From assembly GCF_025465945.1 (NCBI RefSeq), contig NZ_JANLNW010000074.1, forward strand, positions 62,001 to 126,000: 64,000 bases of DNA, written 5' to 3'. Positions 52,281 to 61,970 of this stretch are shown here, one piece after another. Position 1 is the stretch's first letter; each line of letters opens with the position of its first letter. This DNA comes from Pseudomonas sp. 6D_7.1_Bac1 (GTDB taxonomy: Bacteria > Pseudomonadota > Gammaproteobacteria > Pseudomonadales > Pseudomonadaceae). Under the pieces are notes generated by a model. That model saw only the letters and a program-made list of their open reading frames with translations, did no database searches and was not told where the DNA came from. A program made the position numbers and the translations under genes.

Positions 52281-53372
52281 ATGAACTCGTCCGTATCTGC
52301 TCTGCCGCTGTCCACCCTGAACCCTGCCAATGAAGCACTGACCCAGCGTCTGCCCAGCTCATTGCAGCTCAAGCAACAACTGCCACTCACCAGTGCCCTG
52401 ACCCAACAAGTCAGCACTCATCGCCAAACCATCCGCGCCATCCTCAACGGTGAAGACTCCCGATTGCTGGTAGTTGTCGGCCCGTGCTCCATCCATGATC
52501 CGCAGTCCGCACTCGAATACGCCGAGAAGCTTGCACACCTGGCCACCGACGTCAGCGATGAAATGCTTCTGGTAATGCGTGCCTACGTCGAAAAACCGCG
52601 CACCACGGTCGGCTGGAAAGGCCTGGCCTACGACCCGCATCTGGACGGCAGCGATGACATGGCAGGTGGCTTGACCCTGTCGCGAGAACTGATGCGCGAA
52701 ATGCTGCGCCTGGGCTTGCCGATCGCGACCGAACTCCTGCAACCGATGGCCGCCAGTTACTTCGACGACCTGCTCAGTTGGGTCGCTATCGGTGCCCGCA
52801 CCACTGAGTCGCAGATTCACCGTGAAATGGCCAGCGGCCTGAACATGCCGGTCGGCTTCAAGAACGGCACCGATGGTGGCGTTGGCGTAGCCACTGATGC
52901 CATGCGCTCGGCTTCCCACCCTCATCGTCACTTCGGTGTCGACAGCCAGGGTCATCCGGCGATCATTCATACCCGAGGCAACCCGGATACTCATCTGGTA
53001 CTGCGTGGTGGCCACCGAGGCCCCAATTACGATCAGCATAGCGTTGCCCAAGTCCAGAGCGCCCTGAACAAGCTGGCAATCCCGGCACGGATCATGGTCG
53101 ATTGCAGTCATGCCAACAGCGGTAAAGATCCGTCGCGTCAGCCTGCGGTGTTCACTGATGTACTTGAGCAACGCCTGCAAGGTGACCGTTCACTGATCGG
53201 CATGATGCTTGAGAGCCACCTGTTCGAAGGCTGCCAACCGTTGAGCAACACATTGCGTTATGGGGTTTCGGTGACCGACGGCTGCCTGGGATGGGAGGCT
53301 ACACAACAGTTACTGCGCAAGGCCTCACAGCAGTTGCGCATCCAACGCAGTAGCAGCCAAATACCTGCCTGA
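52281..53372 (+). CDS. 3-deoxy-7-phosphoheptulonate synthase, class I
   Basis: A 363-residue enzyme that condenses phosphoenolpyruvate and erythrose-4-phosphate, the first step of aromatic amino acid synthesis. Class I signatures are LLVVVGPCSIHDPQSALEYA, VMRAYVEKPRTTVGWKGL, IGARTTESQIHREMASG, GFKNGTDG, HLVLRGG and MVDCSHANSGKD (metal-binding residues C and H). Length fits the AroF/G/H group. AGGAAG precedes the ATG by 7 bases. The upstream leader and terminator suggest attenuation control, in addition to the usual feedback inhibition of the enzyme by one of the aromatic amino acids; which one is not readable here. Confidence 0.95.
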   Translation: MNSSVSALPLSTLNPANEALTQRLPSSLQLKQQLPLTSALTQQVSTHRQTIRAILNGEDSRLLVVVGPCSIHDPQSALEYAEKLAHLATDVSDEMLLVMRAYVEKPRTTVGWKGLAYDPHLDGSDDMAGGLTLSRELMREMLRLGLPIATELLQPMAASYFDDLLSWVAIGARTTESQIHREMASGLNMPVGFKNGTDGGVGVATDAMRSASHPHRHFGVDSQGHPAIIHTRGNPDTHLVLRGGHRGPNYDQHSVAQVQSALNKLAIPARIMVDCSHANSGKDPSRQPAVFTDVLEQRLQGDRSLIGMMLESHLFEGCQPLSNTLRYGVSVTDGCLGWEATQQLLRKASQQLRIQRSSSQIPA

Positions 53373-53416
53373 ACCTTGTTACCTTATCGACACGTGCCCG
53401 GATACACGATTACGGC

Positions 53417-53445
53417 GGCTCCAGTTCAAGCGCGAGACTGGAGCC
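53417..53445. terminator. Hairpin between convergent DAHP synthase and Ig-repeat genes
   Basis: GGCTCCAGT (53417-53425) pairs perfectly with ACTGGAGCC (53437-53445). T-runs are weak on both sides; position between convergent genes supports a terminator role. Confidence 0.45.
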
Positions 53446-53474
53446 ACCGTTGTTCGGGCCGGGTGTTTATGGTT

Positions 53475-54620
53475 TCAGCACAGCTGGCTGCCCGCCGACT
53501 GCACGCGGATGACTACAACCTCAGATTCCTGGCTCGCGTCGTCAAGGCGTTCGACTTGATAACTCACTCGAACGGTCGAGCCCTGATGCTCTCGCCAAAA
53601 ACGGTAGGGTACGATGAATACGACCGGCTTATCGGCAGCATCGCGGGAGATGTCACGGCTATCGCGATGACTGAAGTTCTCGCCATCGCATTTCAGATAA
53701 ACCAGCTCCCCTTCCTGCGTACGCGCCTGATCAACCACAACGGTGACACCGTCCAGCGTATCTTGCAGGTCCAGCAGACCTTCATCTGCTTCCAGCACAT
53801 CCGGCAGTGCCAGCGAAATCGGAGGCCGGACACCCACGTTCAACCGAGCCGGCTCCGAGTAGCGCGTCACCCGGCCTGGGTGCTCAACGAGGTAACTGAA
53901 AATGACGGTGGCGCCGAGATTCGAAGCGATGTAGTGCGGGGGCACCCAGAACGAGACTTCGTCTGCGATGGAAAATTTTTCGATCTGATACGAGTCGTTG
54001 AATTGCTGTGCGGGATCTTCGCCTGCCCAGGAAAGAACTACCGTATCGCCCTGCGACATCCCTCCGTATGGCGCAATCGTAACGCGCGCGCCTTCAGGCA
54101 CACGGTCAGGATCGAGCCAACCACCATACGCGTCATCCACCGTTGCCGGCAGCAACTCCTGTCTGACGTCCCCCACCTGCACTTGCAGCCGCAATGACTC
54201 AACGGGAACCCCCTGCAACACGCTGTGGAGGGTATAAAACACCTCAAGCCAGCCACCCTCCATCGCGGCAATGTGCGTGGAGCGTATGACAAAGATGATC
54301 TCCCTGCCCACCTGATAGCTGCTGACGGAGCGTTGTTCCTTGTGCGAATAGGCCGCCCCCTCGGAATCGATGCCAACCCACGACATCACGACCTTGTCTG
54401 TGCATGCCATCCCCGGGTAAGGCATGACCTTGACGATGGCCCAGCTCAAGGCGGGGTCCAGGACTCCATCTTGTTCAGCCTCCAGATCGGGAGCCGGCAA
54501 AATCAGTTCCCCGGATTTGATGGTATATGCCTGCGAGTCGATGTGCGCAGGCAAAGCCATTGAACACCTGGGCCCGACCTCTTCATGCACGCTATCGATC
54601 AATACATCGTTAATAGCCAT
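53475..54620 (-). CDS. Protein of three tandem Ig-like repeats
   Basis: A 381-residue protein that I cannot assign to a named family. Three repeats of about 95-100 residues are visible. Each has a short PYxGM-type turn or equivalent, then a V-x-L/M-x-W/C strand (VVMSWVGID, VVLSWAGED, VYLKCDGEN), a F-x-V-P strand (IIFVIRSTHIAA, VSFWVPPHYIAS, VVFIVPYRFWRE) and an x-V-x-Y strand (LEVFYTLHS, VIFSYLVEH, VRVSYQVER). No signal peptide or membrane helix is seen. AGGAG precedes the ATG. Similar uncharacterised repeat proteins occur in pseudomonads. Secretion by a non-classical route or association with a contractile system is possible but has no support here. Confidence 0.75.
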   Translation of the reverse strand: MAINDVLIDSVHEEVGPRCSMALPAHIDSQAYTIKSGELILPAPDLEAEQDGVLDPALSWAIVKVMPYPGMACTDKVVMSWVGIDSEGAAYSHKEQRSVSSYQVGREIIFVIRSTHIAAMEGGWLEVFYTLHSVLQGVPVESLRLQVQVGDVRQELLPATVDDAYGGWLDPDRVPEGARVTIAPYGGMSQGDTVVLSWAGEDPAQQFNDSYQIEKFSIADEVSFWVPPHYIASNLGATVIFSYLVEHPGRVTRYSEPARLNVGVRPPISLALPDVLEADEGLLDLQDTLDGVTVVVDQARTQEGELVYLKCDGENFSHRDSRDISRDAADKPVVFIVPYRFWREHQGSTVRVSYQVERLDDASQESEVVVIRVQSAGSQLC

Positions 54621-54959
54621 TCACTCTCTCCTGTCCCTGGATTTACCGCTCATTTTTCAGAGGGGTATTGAATGGGTCCATTGAAAACGAAAGGCCGGTT
54701 TTCCGATGTCAGGCCCAGCAGCAATCTCAAGCGGTTAATGATGCGTTAGAAGTAGGACGTTCACCCTGACCTCCCCTTCACCCCATACAAAAGATGTCTG
54801 GATGTTCCGAGTAACGCCTCAGACAGATCGGAACGCTCTTCCAATTTTTACTCCACTTTCAACACATTACAGCGGCTTTTTCGTACACCTCTGGCCCGTT
54901 GGCCTGGATTAGAGTGAGGACTCAAGCCCACCCCGAACTTATTTAAAACAGGTGCGAAC
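54621..54959. other. Intergenic region between divergent Ig-repeat and lipase genes
   Basis: About 340 bases with no gene and no clear hairpin or repeat. It must carry promoters for both divergent genes; none could be assigned. Confidence 0.4.
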
Positions 54960-55841
54960 ATGCAACGGAATGCAACCACACAACACCCCATCCTGCTGGT
55001 CCACGGCCTCTTCGGTTTCGCAAGCATCGGAAAACTGGAACTCTTCCATGGCGTAAAGCAGGCACTGAGGAACGCTGGCACTCAAGTGTTCATACCCTAC
55101 CTCTCGGCCACTCACTGCAATGAGGTCCGTGGAGAGCAATTACTGGCGCAGATCGACCTGGTGCTGACCCGCACCGGCGCGAGCAAAGTCAATCTGATCG
55201 GCCATAGCCAAGGTGCACTGGCCGCTCGCTATGCCGCAGCCAAAGCGCCGCAGAATGTTGCTTCAGTAACTTCCGTGAGCGGGCCGAACCATGGCTCCGA
55301 ACTGGCCGACTGCTTGCGCAAGGCCTTGACCCCCGGCCACCTGCCAGAACAGGTTGCAGTGGCGGTGTCGACGCTGTTCGTCGAGTTCCTGTCGTTTATC
55401 AGTGGTAGTCCGAAGATCCCGCAGAATGCCGTCGCCGCGCTCAACGCTTTAACGACTGAAGGCGTCGGTGCGTTCAATGCCAAATACCCTCAAGGCCTGC
55501 CGAGCACCTGGGGTGGCAACGGCGAAGAACAGGTCAACGGCGTTCGTTATTACTCCTGGAGTGGCACGCTGCAGGGCAGCCTGCTGGATGAAGGGCTTCA
55601 TACACTCGATCCACTGCACGGTTTTTGTCGAGGGTTTTCCAGGTTTTTCACTCGCGAGACCGAGCAAAATGACGGGATGGTCGGCCGTTTCAGTTCGCAC
55701 CTGGGCACCGTCCTGCGCTCTGATTACCCGATGGACCACCTGGACGCGATCAATCAAACGGCAGGCCTGGTGCGCAAAGATATTGATCCCATCGAGTTGT
55801 TTGTGCGCCATGCCGAACGATTGAAAAGCGTTGGTCTTTAA
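54960..55841 (+). CDS. Triacylglycerol lipase, P. fragi type
   Basis: A 293-residue family I.1-like lipase. It opens directly with the oxyanion-hole strand HPILLVHGLFGF, with the nucleophile S83 in GHSQGALAARY, then SVTSVSGPNHGSELAD and a C-terminal TRETEQNDGMVGRFSSHLG and DHLDAINQ supplying Asp and His. No signal peptide is present, as in the P. fragi lipase, so export by the usual Lif/Xcp route is not indicated. No lipase foldase gene is adjacent. It hydrolyses carboxyl esters of triglycerides in known relatives. Confidence 0.9.
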   Translation: MQRNATTQHPILLVHGLFGFASIGKLELFHGVKQALRNAGTQVFIPYLSATHCNEVRGEQLLAQIDLVLTRTGASKVNLIGHSQGALAARYAAAKAPQNVASVTSVSGPNHGSELADCLRKALTPGHLPEQVAVAVSTLFVEFLSFISGSPKIPQNAVAALNALTTEGVGAFNAKYPQGLPSTWGGNGEEQVNGVRYYSWSGTLQGSLLDEGLHTLDPLHGFCRGFSRFFTRETEQNDGMVGRFSSHLGTVLRSDYPMDHLDAINQTAGLVRKDIDPIELFVRHAERLKSVGL

Positions 55842-55979
55842 CGTGCTCAACTGGATTTTTTCGACCGACGGCAAGATGAGGTGAAAGCAGGCAATGGATT
55901 GACGGAATTTTGACGAGAAATAGACCACTGAATCCGGTAGGCTCAGCACTTTACTGAACATTGAATGGAGAGTTTTCCC

Positions 55980-56261
55980 ATGGCTAAAGCCACTGCCCGC
56001 CACATCCTGGTTGCCACTGAAGCCAAGTGCAACGAACTGAAAGCCGAAATCGAAGGCGGCGCTGATTTCGCTGCCGTTGCCAAAGCCAACTCCACTTGCC
56101 CATCGAGTCGTGACGGCGGCAACCTCGGTTCGTTCGGTCCAGGCCAGATGGTCAAGGAGTTCGACGCCGTAGTATTCAGCGCACCGGTCAATACCGTGCA
56201 AGGTCCGGTCAAGACCCAGTTCGGTTACCACCTGCTGGAAGTGACCAGCCGCCAGGACTGA
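55980..56261 (+). CDS. ppiC: Parvulin peptidyl-prolyl isomerase
   Basis: A 93-residue single-domain parvulin: ARHILVATEAKCNELKAEIEGGADFAAVAKANSTCPSSRDGGNLGSFGPGQMVKEFDAVVFSA and FGYHLLEV. It catalyses cis-trans isomerisation of prolyl bonds in the cytoplasm. GGAG 9 bases upstream fixes ATG 55980. It is a single-gene unit closed by the hairpin at 56283-56310. Confidence 0.95.
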   Translation: MAKATARHILVATEAKCNELKAEIEGGADFAAVAKANSTCPSSRDGGNLGSFGPGQMVKEFDAVVFSAPVNTVQGPVKTQFGYHLLEVTSRQD

Positions 56262-56282
56262 TCAATCCGCGATTTGCTCAAA

Positions 56283-56310
56283 CAACGGCCCGCCTTCTGG
56301 TGGGCCGTTG
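56283..56310 (+). terminator. Terminator after ppiC
   Basis: CAACGGCCC (56283-56291) pairs with GGGCCGTTG (56302-56310); a short T-stretch follows within four bases. Confidence 0.65.
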
Positions 56311-56398
56311 CGTTTGTATCAAATGATTATGGCTGGCGAGTCGCGCGCCGCTAGCGTACAAATCGTGATTATCGATTACCCGGCTCTTAAGGCTGACA

Positions 56399-58267
56399 AT
56401 GCGACTGGCTTCCCCCTCATTGATCTTCACGGCCCTGGCCTTGCTGCTGAGCACCACCGGTGTAAACGCGGCGCCACAACATGCCTTGACCGTGTATGGC
56501 GAACCGGCCAAATACCCAGCCGGCTTCAGTCACTTTGCCTACACCAACCCGCAAGCCCCCAAGGGCGGCAGCATGCGCCGCTCGGCGATTGAAATCGGTC
56601 GCTTCGACCACGTATTGCCCTACATCGACAAGGGCATTGGCGTGACTCAGCTCGACGGGATGATTTACTCGCCGCTGGCCCAGCGTTCGCTGGATGAGCC
56701 CTACACCGTGTACGGGCTGGTGGCAGAGAAAATGGAGCGCTCCGACGATGGCCTGTGGCTGCGTTTCTACCTGAACCCCAAGGCTCGCTTCGCCGATGGC
56801 ACGCCCATCACCGCCGAAGACGTACGCTACACCTACGACCTGCTGATGACCCAGGGCAGTCTGCGCTATCGCACCCAATTTGCCGACGTCAAAGGCGTCG
56901 AAGTCGAGTCGCCGCGCACCGTCCGCTTCGACTTCAAGAACAACGAAAACCGCACCCTGCCACTGGACATCGCGACCTTGCCGGTATTTCCCGAGCACTG
57001 GTGGAAAACCCGCGACTTCGCCAATGGCGGCGGCTATGAAGCACCGCTGGGCAGCGGACCGTACCGCGTCGGCAAGGTGGATTCGGGACGCAGCATCACT
57101 TTCGAGCGCAACGCCGACTGGTGGGGCAAGGACTTGCCCGCCAGCCGTGGCCTGTACAACTTCGATCATTTCAGCATCGAGTATTTCGGCGACACCGACG
57201 TCGCTCGTCAGGTCCTGCGCGGTGGCGCCTATGACTACAACCGCGAATTCTCGGCCACCGCTTATTCCATCGGTTACGACAGTCCAGCGCTGAACGACGG
57301 CCGCTTGCAAAAGGCCCATCTGGCCAAAGAAGCACCGCAACCGGCCCAGGGCTTTGTGTTCAATCTGCAAAAGCCGATATTCCAGGACCGCCGCGTACGT
57401 CAGGCGCTGGCAATGCTCTGGGATTTCGAGTGGAGCAACCGGCAGATGATGCGCGATATGTACATTCGCCAGCAGAGTTACTTTTCCAACACCACCCTGG
57501 CCGCCAGGCAACTGCCCGATGCCAGCGAACTGGCGATTCTCGAACCCTTGCGCGGGCAGATACCGGACGAGGTCTTTACTCAGGTTTTCGAGGCGCCGAA
57601 AACCGACGGTAGCGGCCTGATCCGCGACAAGCAATTGCAGGCACTGGCGCTGCTCAAAGAGGCCGGCTGGAAACCCGAAGACGATCACCTGGTCAACGCC
57701 GTGGGCGAACCGCTGGCGTTCACCTTCCTAGTCAGCCAGAACGGCATGGACCGCCTGCTGCTACCGTACAAGCGCACCCTGGCGCAGATCGGCATCAACC
57801 TGGACATCCGCCGGATCGACTCATCGCAGTATGTAAACCGTTTGATGAGCCGCGACTACGACATGATCGTCACTGGCTATCCGGTGACCACCTCGCCGGG
57901 GACCGAACTGTACAACTACTTCGGCTCGGCCTCCGCCACCGACCCTGGCGCCAATAACTATATGGTGCTGAAAAACCCGGCCGTCGACACGCTGATTACC
58001 GGTCTGGTCAAAGCCACCACCCAGGTTGACATGCTGCGTTATGCCCATGCACTGGACCGGGTGCTGCAATGGAACTACTACTGGATTCCCAACTACTACC
58101 CGCCAGGCTCCTCGACCGTGTGGTGGAACCGCTTCGGCATTCCGGCGGTGCAAGCGAGCAATGACGAAGCCATCGAGAGCTGGTGGGAAATGAGCACAAC
58201 GCCACTGACCAACGAACAAATGGCTGCCGAACGCATCAAGCGTGGCAAACCCGGAGGGCCGCATTGA
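56399..58267 (+). CDS. yejA: Peptide ABC importer substrate-binding protein (YejA-like)
   Basis: A 622-residue SBP_bac_5 protein with signal peptide (LIFTALALLLSTTGVNA-AP). The YejA-type start of the mature chain is visible in LTVYGEPAKYPAGFSHFAYTNPQAPKGGSMR. Further family parts are MIYSPLAQRSLDEPYTVYGLVAEKME, ITAEDVRYTYDLL and GSGPYRVGKV. It binds peptides in the periplasm; the E. coli Yej system imports microcin C and other formyl-methionine-started peptides. Its stop overlaps the start of the permease gene by one base, so the whole importer is one operon. Confidence 0.9.
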   Translation: MRLASPSLIFTALALLLSTTGVNAAPQHALTVYGEPAKYPAGFSHFAYTNPQAPKGGSMRRSAIEIGRFDHVLPYIDKGIGVTQLDGMIYSPLAQRSLDEPYTVYGLVAEKMERSDDGLWLRFYLNPKARFADGTPITAEDVRYTYDLLMTQGSLRYRTQFADVKGVEVESPRTVRFDFKNNENRTLPLDIATLPVFPEHWWKTRDFANGGGYEAPLGSGPYRVGKVDSGRSITFERNADWWGKDLPASRGLYNFDHFSIEYFGDTDVARQVLRGGAYDYNREFSATAYSIGYDSPALNDGRLQKAHLAKEAPQPAQGFVFNLQKPIFQDRRVRQALAMLWDFEWSNRQMMRDMYIRQQSYFSNTTLAARQLPDASELAILEPLRGQIPDEVFTQVFEAPKTDGSGLIRDKQLQALALLKEAGWKPEDDHLVNAVGEPLAFTFLVSQNGMDRLLLPYKRTLAQIGINLDIRRIDSSQYVNRLMSRDYDMIVTGYPVTTSPGTELYNYFGSASATDPGANNYMVLKNPAVDTLITGLVKATTQVDMLRYAHALDRVLQWNYYWIPNYYPPGSSTVWWNRFGIPAVQASNDEAIESWWEMSTTPLTNEQMAAERIKRGKPGGPH

Positions 58268-59325
58268 TGCTGGCTTATATATTTCGGCGTTTACTGCTGA
58301 TCATCCCGACCCTGGTGATCATCCTGCTGGTCAATTTCGTGATCGTGCAGGCCGCACCGGGTGGTCCGGTCGAGCAGGCCATCGCTCACCTGCAAGGCAT
58401 CGGCGGCCCGAGCATCGGAGCCTCTGGCGATGCCATGAGCCGCGGCTCGCGGGCCAGTCGTGGCCTTGATCCACAACTGATCAAGGACATCGAAAAACAG
58501 TACGGCTTTGACAAACCGGCACCAGAACGCCTGTGGCTGATGATCACCAGCTATGCCCGCCTGGACTTCGGCAAGAGTTTCTTTCGCGGCGCCACGGTCA
58601 CCGACCTGATCCTCGAAAAAATGCCGGTGACCATCTCGCTGGGACTCTGGGCAACACTGATCACCTACCTGGTGTCGATCCCGCTGGGCATTCGCAAGGC
58701 CGTGCATCACGGCAGCCATTTCGATATCTGGAGCAGCACCGCGATCATCATCGGTTACGCGATGCCGGCGTTTCTGTTTGCGATGTTTCTGATCGTAGTG
58801 TTTGCCGGCGGTACCTCGTTGAACTGGTTCCCGGTACGTGGATTGGTCTCGGAAAATTTCGAGCAGCTGTCGACGCTGGGAAAAATTACCGATTACTTCT
58901 GGCACCTGGTGCTGCCGGTAACGGCGCTGGTGGTTGGCGGTTTCGCCACACTGACTATCCTGACCAAAAACTCCTTCCTCAATGAAATCACCCGCCAGTA
59001 CGTGGTCACCGCCCGCGCCAAAGGCCTGAGCGAGCGCCGGGTGCTGTACGGTCATGTGTTTCGCAATGCAATGCTGCTGGTGGTTTCGGGCATTCCTCAG
59101 GCGTTTATCAGCGTTTTTTTCGCCGGTTCCTTGTTAATCGAGGTGATCTTTTCCCTCGATGGCCTGGGGCGGATGAGTTACGAAGCGGCCGTGTCCCGAG
59201 ACTACCCGGTGGTGTTCGGTTCACTGTTCATCTTCACCCTGTTCGGTCTTCTGATAAAACTCATCGGTGACCTCTGCTACACCCTGGTCGACCCGCGCAT
59301 CGACTTCGCCGCGAGGAATGCCTGA
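58267..59325 (+). CDS. yejB: Peptide ABC importer permease (YejB-like)
   Basis: A 352-residue inner-membrane permease with about six helices, beginning YIFRRLLLIIPTLVIILLVNFVIVQAAPGGP. The long periplasmic loop (about residues 40-100) is typical of YejB. The EAA-loop for ATPase contact is RQYVVTARAKGLSERRVLYGHVFRNA. The start at 58267 shares a TGATG with the yejA stop. It pairs with the next permease to form the channel. Confidence 0.93.
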   Translation: MLAYIFRRLLLIIPTLVIILLVNFVIVQAAPGGPVEQAIAHLQGIGGPSIGASGDAMSRGSRASRGLDPQLIKDIEKQYGFDKPAPERLWLMITSYARLDFGKSFFRGATVTDLILEKMPVTISLGLWATLITYLVSIPLGIRKAVHHGSHFDIWSSTAIIIGYAMPAFLFAMFLIVVFAGGTSLNWFPVRGLVSENFEQLSTLGKITDYFWHLVLPVTALVVGGFATLTILTKNSFLNEITRQYVVTARAKGLSERRVLYGHVFRNAMLLVVSGIPQAFISVFFAGSLLIEVIFSLDGLGRMSYEAAVSRDYPVVFGSLFIFTLFGLLIKLIGDLCYTLVDPRIDFAARNA

Positions 59326-60347
59326 TGCTCAACCTCTCGCCCCTGGCGCGCCGACGCTTCGAGCGCTTCAAGAAAAACCGCCGTGGCTGGTGGTCGCTGT
59401 GGCTGTTCATCGGCCTGTTCATCCTGACCCTCGGCGGCGAGCTGATCGCCAACGACAAACCGCTGGTGCTCAGCTATCAGGGCTCGTTGTACTTCCCGGC
59501 GTTCAAGCGCTACACCGAGCAGGCGTTCGGCGGCCAACTGCCGTTCCAGGCCGACTACCGCAGTGACTACGTGCAGAAGCTGATCCACAAGGACGGCGGC
59601 TGGATGCTGTTCCCGCCGATCCCGTTCAGCGACGACACGCCGAACTACGACCTCAATCAACCCGCACCGAGCCCGCCGTCAAAGGTGAACTGGCTGGGCA
59701 CCGATGATCAGGCGCGTGATGTATTGGCACGAGTGATTTTCGGCGCCCGGGTGTCGATATTGTTTGCCCTGGCGCTGACCTTCATCAGCGCGCTGATCGG
59801 CATCGCCGCTGGCGCCTTGCAGGGTTATTACGGCGGCTGGATCGACCTGCTCGGCCAACGTTTGCTGGAGGTCTGGTCGGGGCTGCCAGTGCTTTACCTG
59901 CTGATCATCCTGTCAGGGTTCGTCGAGCCGAATTTCTGGTGGTTGCTGGGGATCATGGCACTGTTTTCCTGGCTGGCACTGGTGGATGTGGTACGCGCCG
60001 AGTTCCTTCGTGGACGCAACCTGGAGTACGTCAAAGCCGCCCGGGCGCTGGGCCTGACCGACCGCAAAGTGATCGTGCGGCACATCCTCCCGAACGCGAT
60101 GAACGCAACCCTGAGTTATCTGCCGTTCATTCTCACCGGGGCGATCTCGACCCTCACCGCCCTCGACTTCCTCGGCTTCGGCATGCCCGCCGGCAGCGCT
60201 TCGCTGGGCGAGTTGATCGGCCAGGGCAAACAGAATCTGCAAGCACCGTGGCTCGGGCTGACGGCGTTTTTCACCCTGGCGCTGATTCTTTCTTTACTGG
60301 TGTTTATCGGTGAAGCATTGCGTGACGCATTTGATCCACGATCTTGA
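59325..60347 (+). CDS. yejE: Peptide ABC importer permease (YejE-like)
   Basis: A 340-residue permease. N-terminal SPLARRRFERFKKNRRGWWSLWLF leads into the first helix, a large periplasmic loop follows (LPFQADYRSDYVQKLIHKDGGWMLFPPIPFSDD), then DQARDVLARVIFGARVS and the EAA motif LEYVKAARALGLTDRKVIVRHILPNA. TGATG overlap with yejB again indicates coupling. Length and loop match YejE. Confidence 0.93.
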   Translation: MLNLSPLARRRFERFKKNRRGWWSLWLFIGLFILTLGGELIANDKPLVLSYQGSLYFPAFKRYTEQAFGGQLPFQADYRSDYVQKLIHKDGGWMLFPPIPFSDDTPNYDLNQPAPSPPSKVNWLGTDDQARDVLARVIFGARVSILFALALTFISALIGIAAGALQGYYGGWIDLLGQRLLEVWSGLPVLYLLIILSGFVEPNFWWLLGIMALFSWLALVDVVRAEFLRGRNLEYVKAARALGLTDRKVIVRHILPNAMNATLSYLPFILTGAISTLTALDFLGFGMPAGSASLGELIGQGKQNLQAPWLGLTAFFTLALILSLLVFIGEALRDAFDPRS

Positions 60348-60374
60348 TCCTCGTTCATGAGGCGGACTGTTGAT

Positions 60375-61955
60375 ATGAGTGACAACCTGATTGAAATCCG
60401 TGACCTCAACGTGGCCTTCAGCGGCCAGGCCGCCGTGCGCAACCTGTGCCTGGACATCCGCCCCGGCGAGTGCCTGGCGCTGGTCGGCGAATCCGGCTCG
60501 GGCAAGTCGGTGACCGCCCATTCGATCCTGCAACTGCTCCCCGACGGCGGCACCACATCCTCCGGGAGCATTCGCTATCGTGGCCAGGAACTGCTCGGCG
60601 CGGATGTCGGGACTTTGCGAGCATTACGCGGTAATCGCATCGCGATGATTTTCCAGGAGCCGATGACCTCTCTCAATCCATTGCACAGCATCGAAAAGCA
60701 GATTGGCGAAACCCTGCTGGTGCACAGAGGACTGGGTGGCAGGGCCGCGCAAAAACGCACCCTTGAACTGCTGGAGCTGGTGGGCATTCAGAAGCCCCAT
60801 GAGCGTCTCAAGGCGTACCCGCACCAGCTCTCCGGCGGCCAGCGGCAACGGGTGATGATCGCCATGGCCCTGGCCTGCGAACCGGAGTTGTTGATCGCCG
60901 ATGAACCGACCACCGCGCTCGATGTGACGGTACAGCGCAAAATCCTGCTGTTGCTCAAATCACTGCAGCAACGCCTGGGCATGTCGCTGCTGCTGATCAG
61001 TCACGACCTCAATCTGGTGCGCAGTATCGCCCAGCGTGTCTGCGTGATGCGTGGCGGCGAGATCGTCGAGCAAGCCGAATGCGAGCGTCTCTTCAATCAA
61101 CCCCAACATCCCTACAGTCGTGAGCTGCTGAACGCTGAGCCTGAAGGTGAAGCTTTGCCGCGTGACGAACGTGAAGCCGTACTGCAGGTCGATGACCTGA
61201 GCGTGACGTTCCCATTGGGTGGCGGCCTGTTTCAACGCAAGACTTACCTGCGTGCAGTAGACGGCATCAGCCTGAGCATTCAGCGCGGCAAGACTCTGGG
61301 CATTGTCGGCGAGTCCGGCTCCGGCAAGTCAACGCTCGGACAGGCGATCCTGCGCCTGCTCGATTCCCAGGGCAGCATTCGCTTTCAGGGTGAAGCGCTC
61401 GACAGCCTTAACCAGAAACAATTACGGCCATGGCGCAAACAGATGCAGGTGGTGTTCCAGGACCCGTTTGGCAGCCTCAGTCCGCGGATGTCGGTGGCAC
61501 AGATCATCAGCGAAGGGCTGGAAGTCCATAACCCATCGAGTGTTGCCGAACGCGAAGCCCAGGTCATCCAGGTGCTGAAAGAAGTCGGTCTCGACCCGCA
61601 AAGCCGCCATCGTTACCCGCACGAGTTCTCCGGCGGCCAGCGCCAGCGCATTGCCATCGCCCGCGCGCTGGTACTCAAACCGGCGCTGATCCTGCTCGAC
61701 GAACCCACCTCGGCACTTGATCGCACGGTACAAAAACAGGTGGTCGCCCTGCTCCGCCAGCTTCAGGAAAAACACGGCCTGACCTACCTGTTCATCAGCC
61801 ATGACCTGGCCGTGGTCCGCGCCCTGGCCCACGACATGATCGTGATCAAGGACGGCAAAGTCGTGGAGCGCGGCGCCAGCCATGAAGTGTTCGACGCGCC
61901 ACAGCACCCCTATACCAAAGAGCTGTTGGCAGCGGCGCATCCAGGCTGGGCATAA
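60375..61955 (+). CDS. yejF: Peptide ABC importer duplicated ATPase (YejF-like)
   Basis: A 526-residue protein with two full ATP-binding domains. The first has Walker A GESGSGKSV, signature LSGGQRQRV and Walker B LLIADEPT; the second GESGSGKST, FSGGQRQRI and LILLDEPT. Each ends with an H-loop (LLISHDL and LFISHDL). The C-terminal DAPQHPYTKELLAAAH is the usual oligopeptide-importer tail. One polypeptide thus supplies both ATPases of the YejABEF transporter. ATG 60375 is chosen; the in-frame 60357 gives a poorly conserved extension. Confidence 0.94.
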   Translation: MSDNLIEIRDLNVAFSGQAAVRNLCLDIRPGECLALVGESGSGKSVTAHSILQLLPDGGTTSSGSIRYRGQELLGADVGTLRALRGNRIAMIFQEPMTSLNPLHSIEKQIGETLLVHRGLGGRAAQKRTLELLELVGIQKPHERLKAYPHQLSGGQRQRVMIAMALACEPELLIADEPTTALDVTVQRKILLLLKSLQQRLGMSLLLISHDLNLVRSIAQRVCVMRGGEIVEQAECERLFNQPQHPYSRELLNAEPEGEALPRDEREAVLQVDDLSVTFPLGGGLFQRKTYLRAVDGISLSIQRGKTLGIVGESGSGKSTLGQAILRLLDSQGSIRFQGEALDSLNQKQLRPWRKQMQVVFQDPFGSLSPRMSVAQIISEGLEVHNPSSVAEREAQVIQVLKEVGLDPQSRHRYPHEFSGGQRQRIAIARALVLKPALILLDEPTSALDRTVQKQVVALLRQLQEKHGLTYLFISHDLAVVRALAHDMIVIKDGKVVERGASHEVFDAPQHPYTKELLAAAHPGWA

Positions 61956-61970
61956 TCGCGTCGGACCGCG

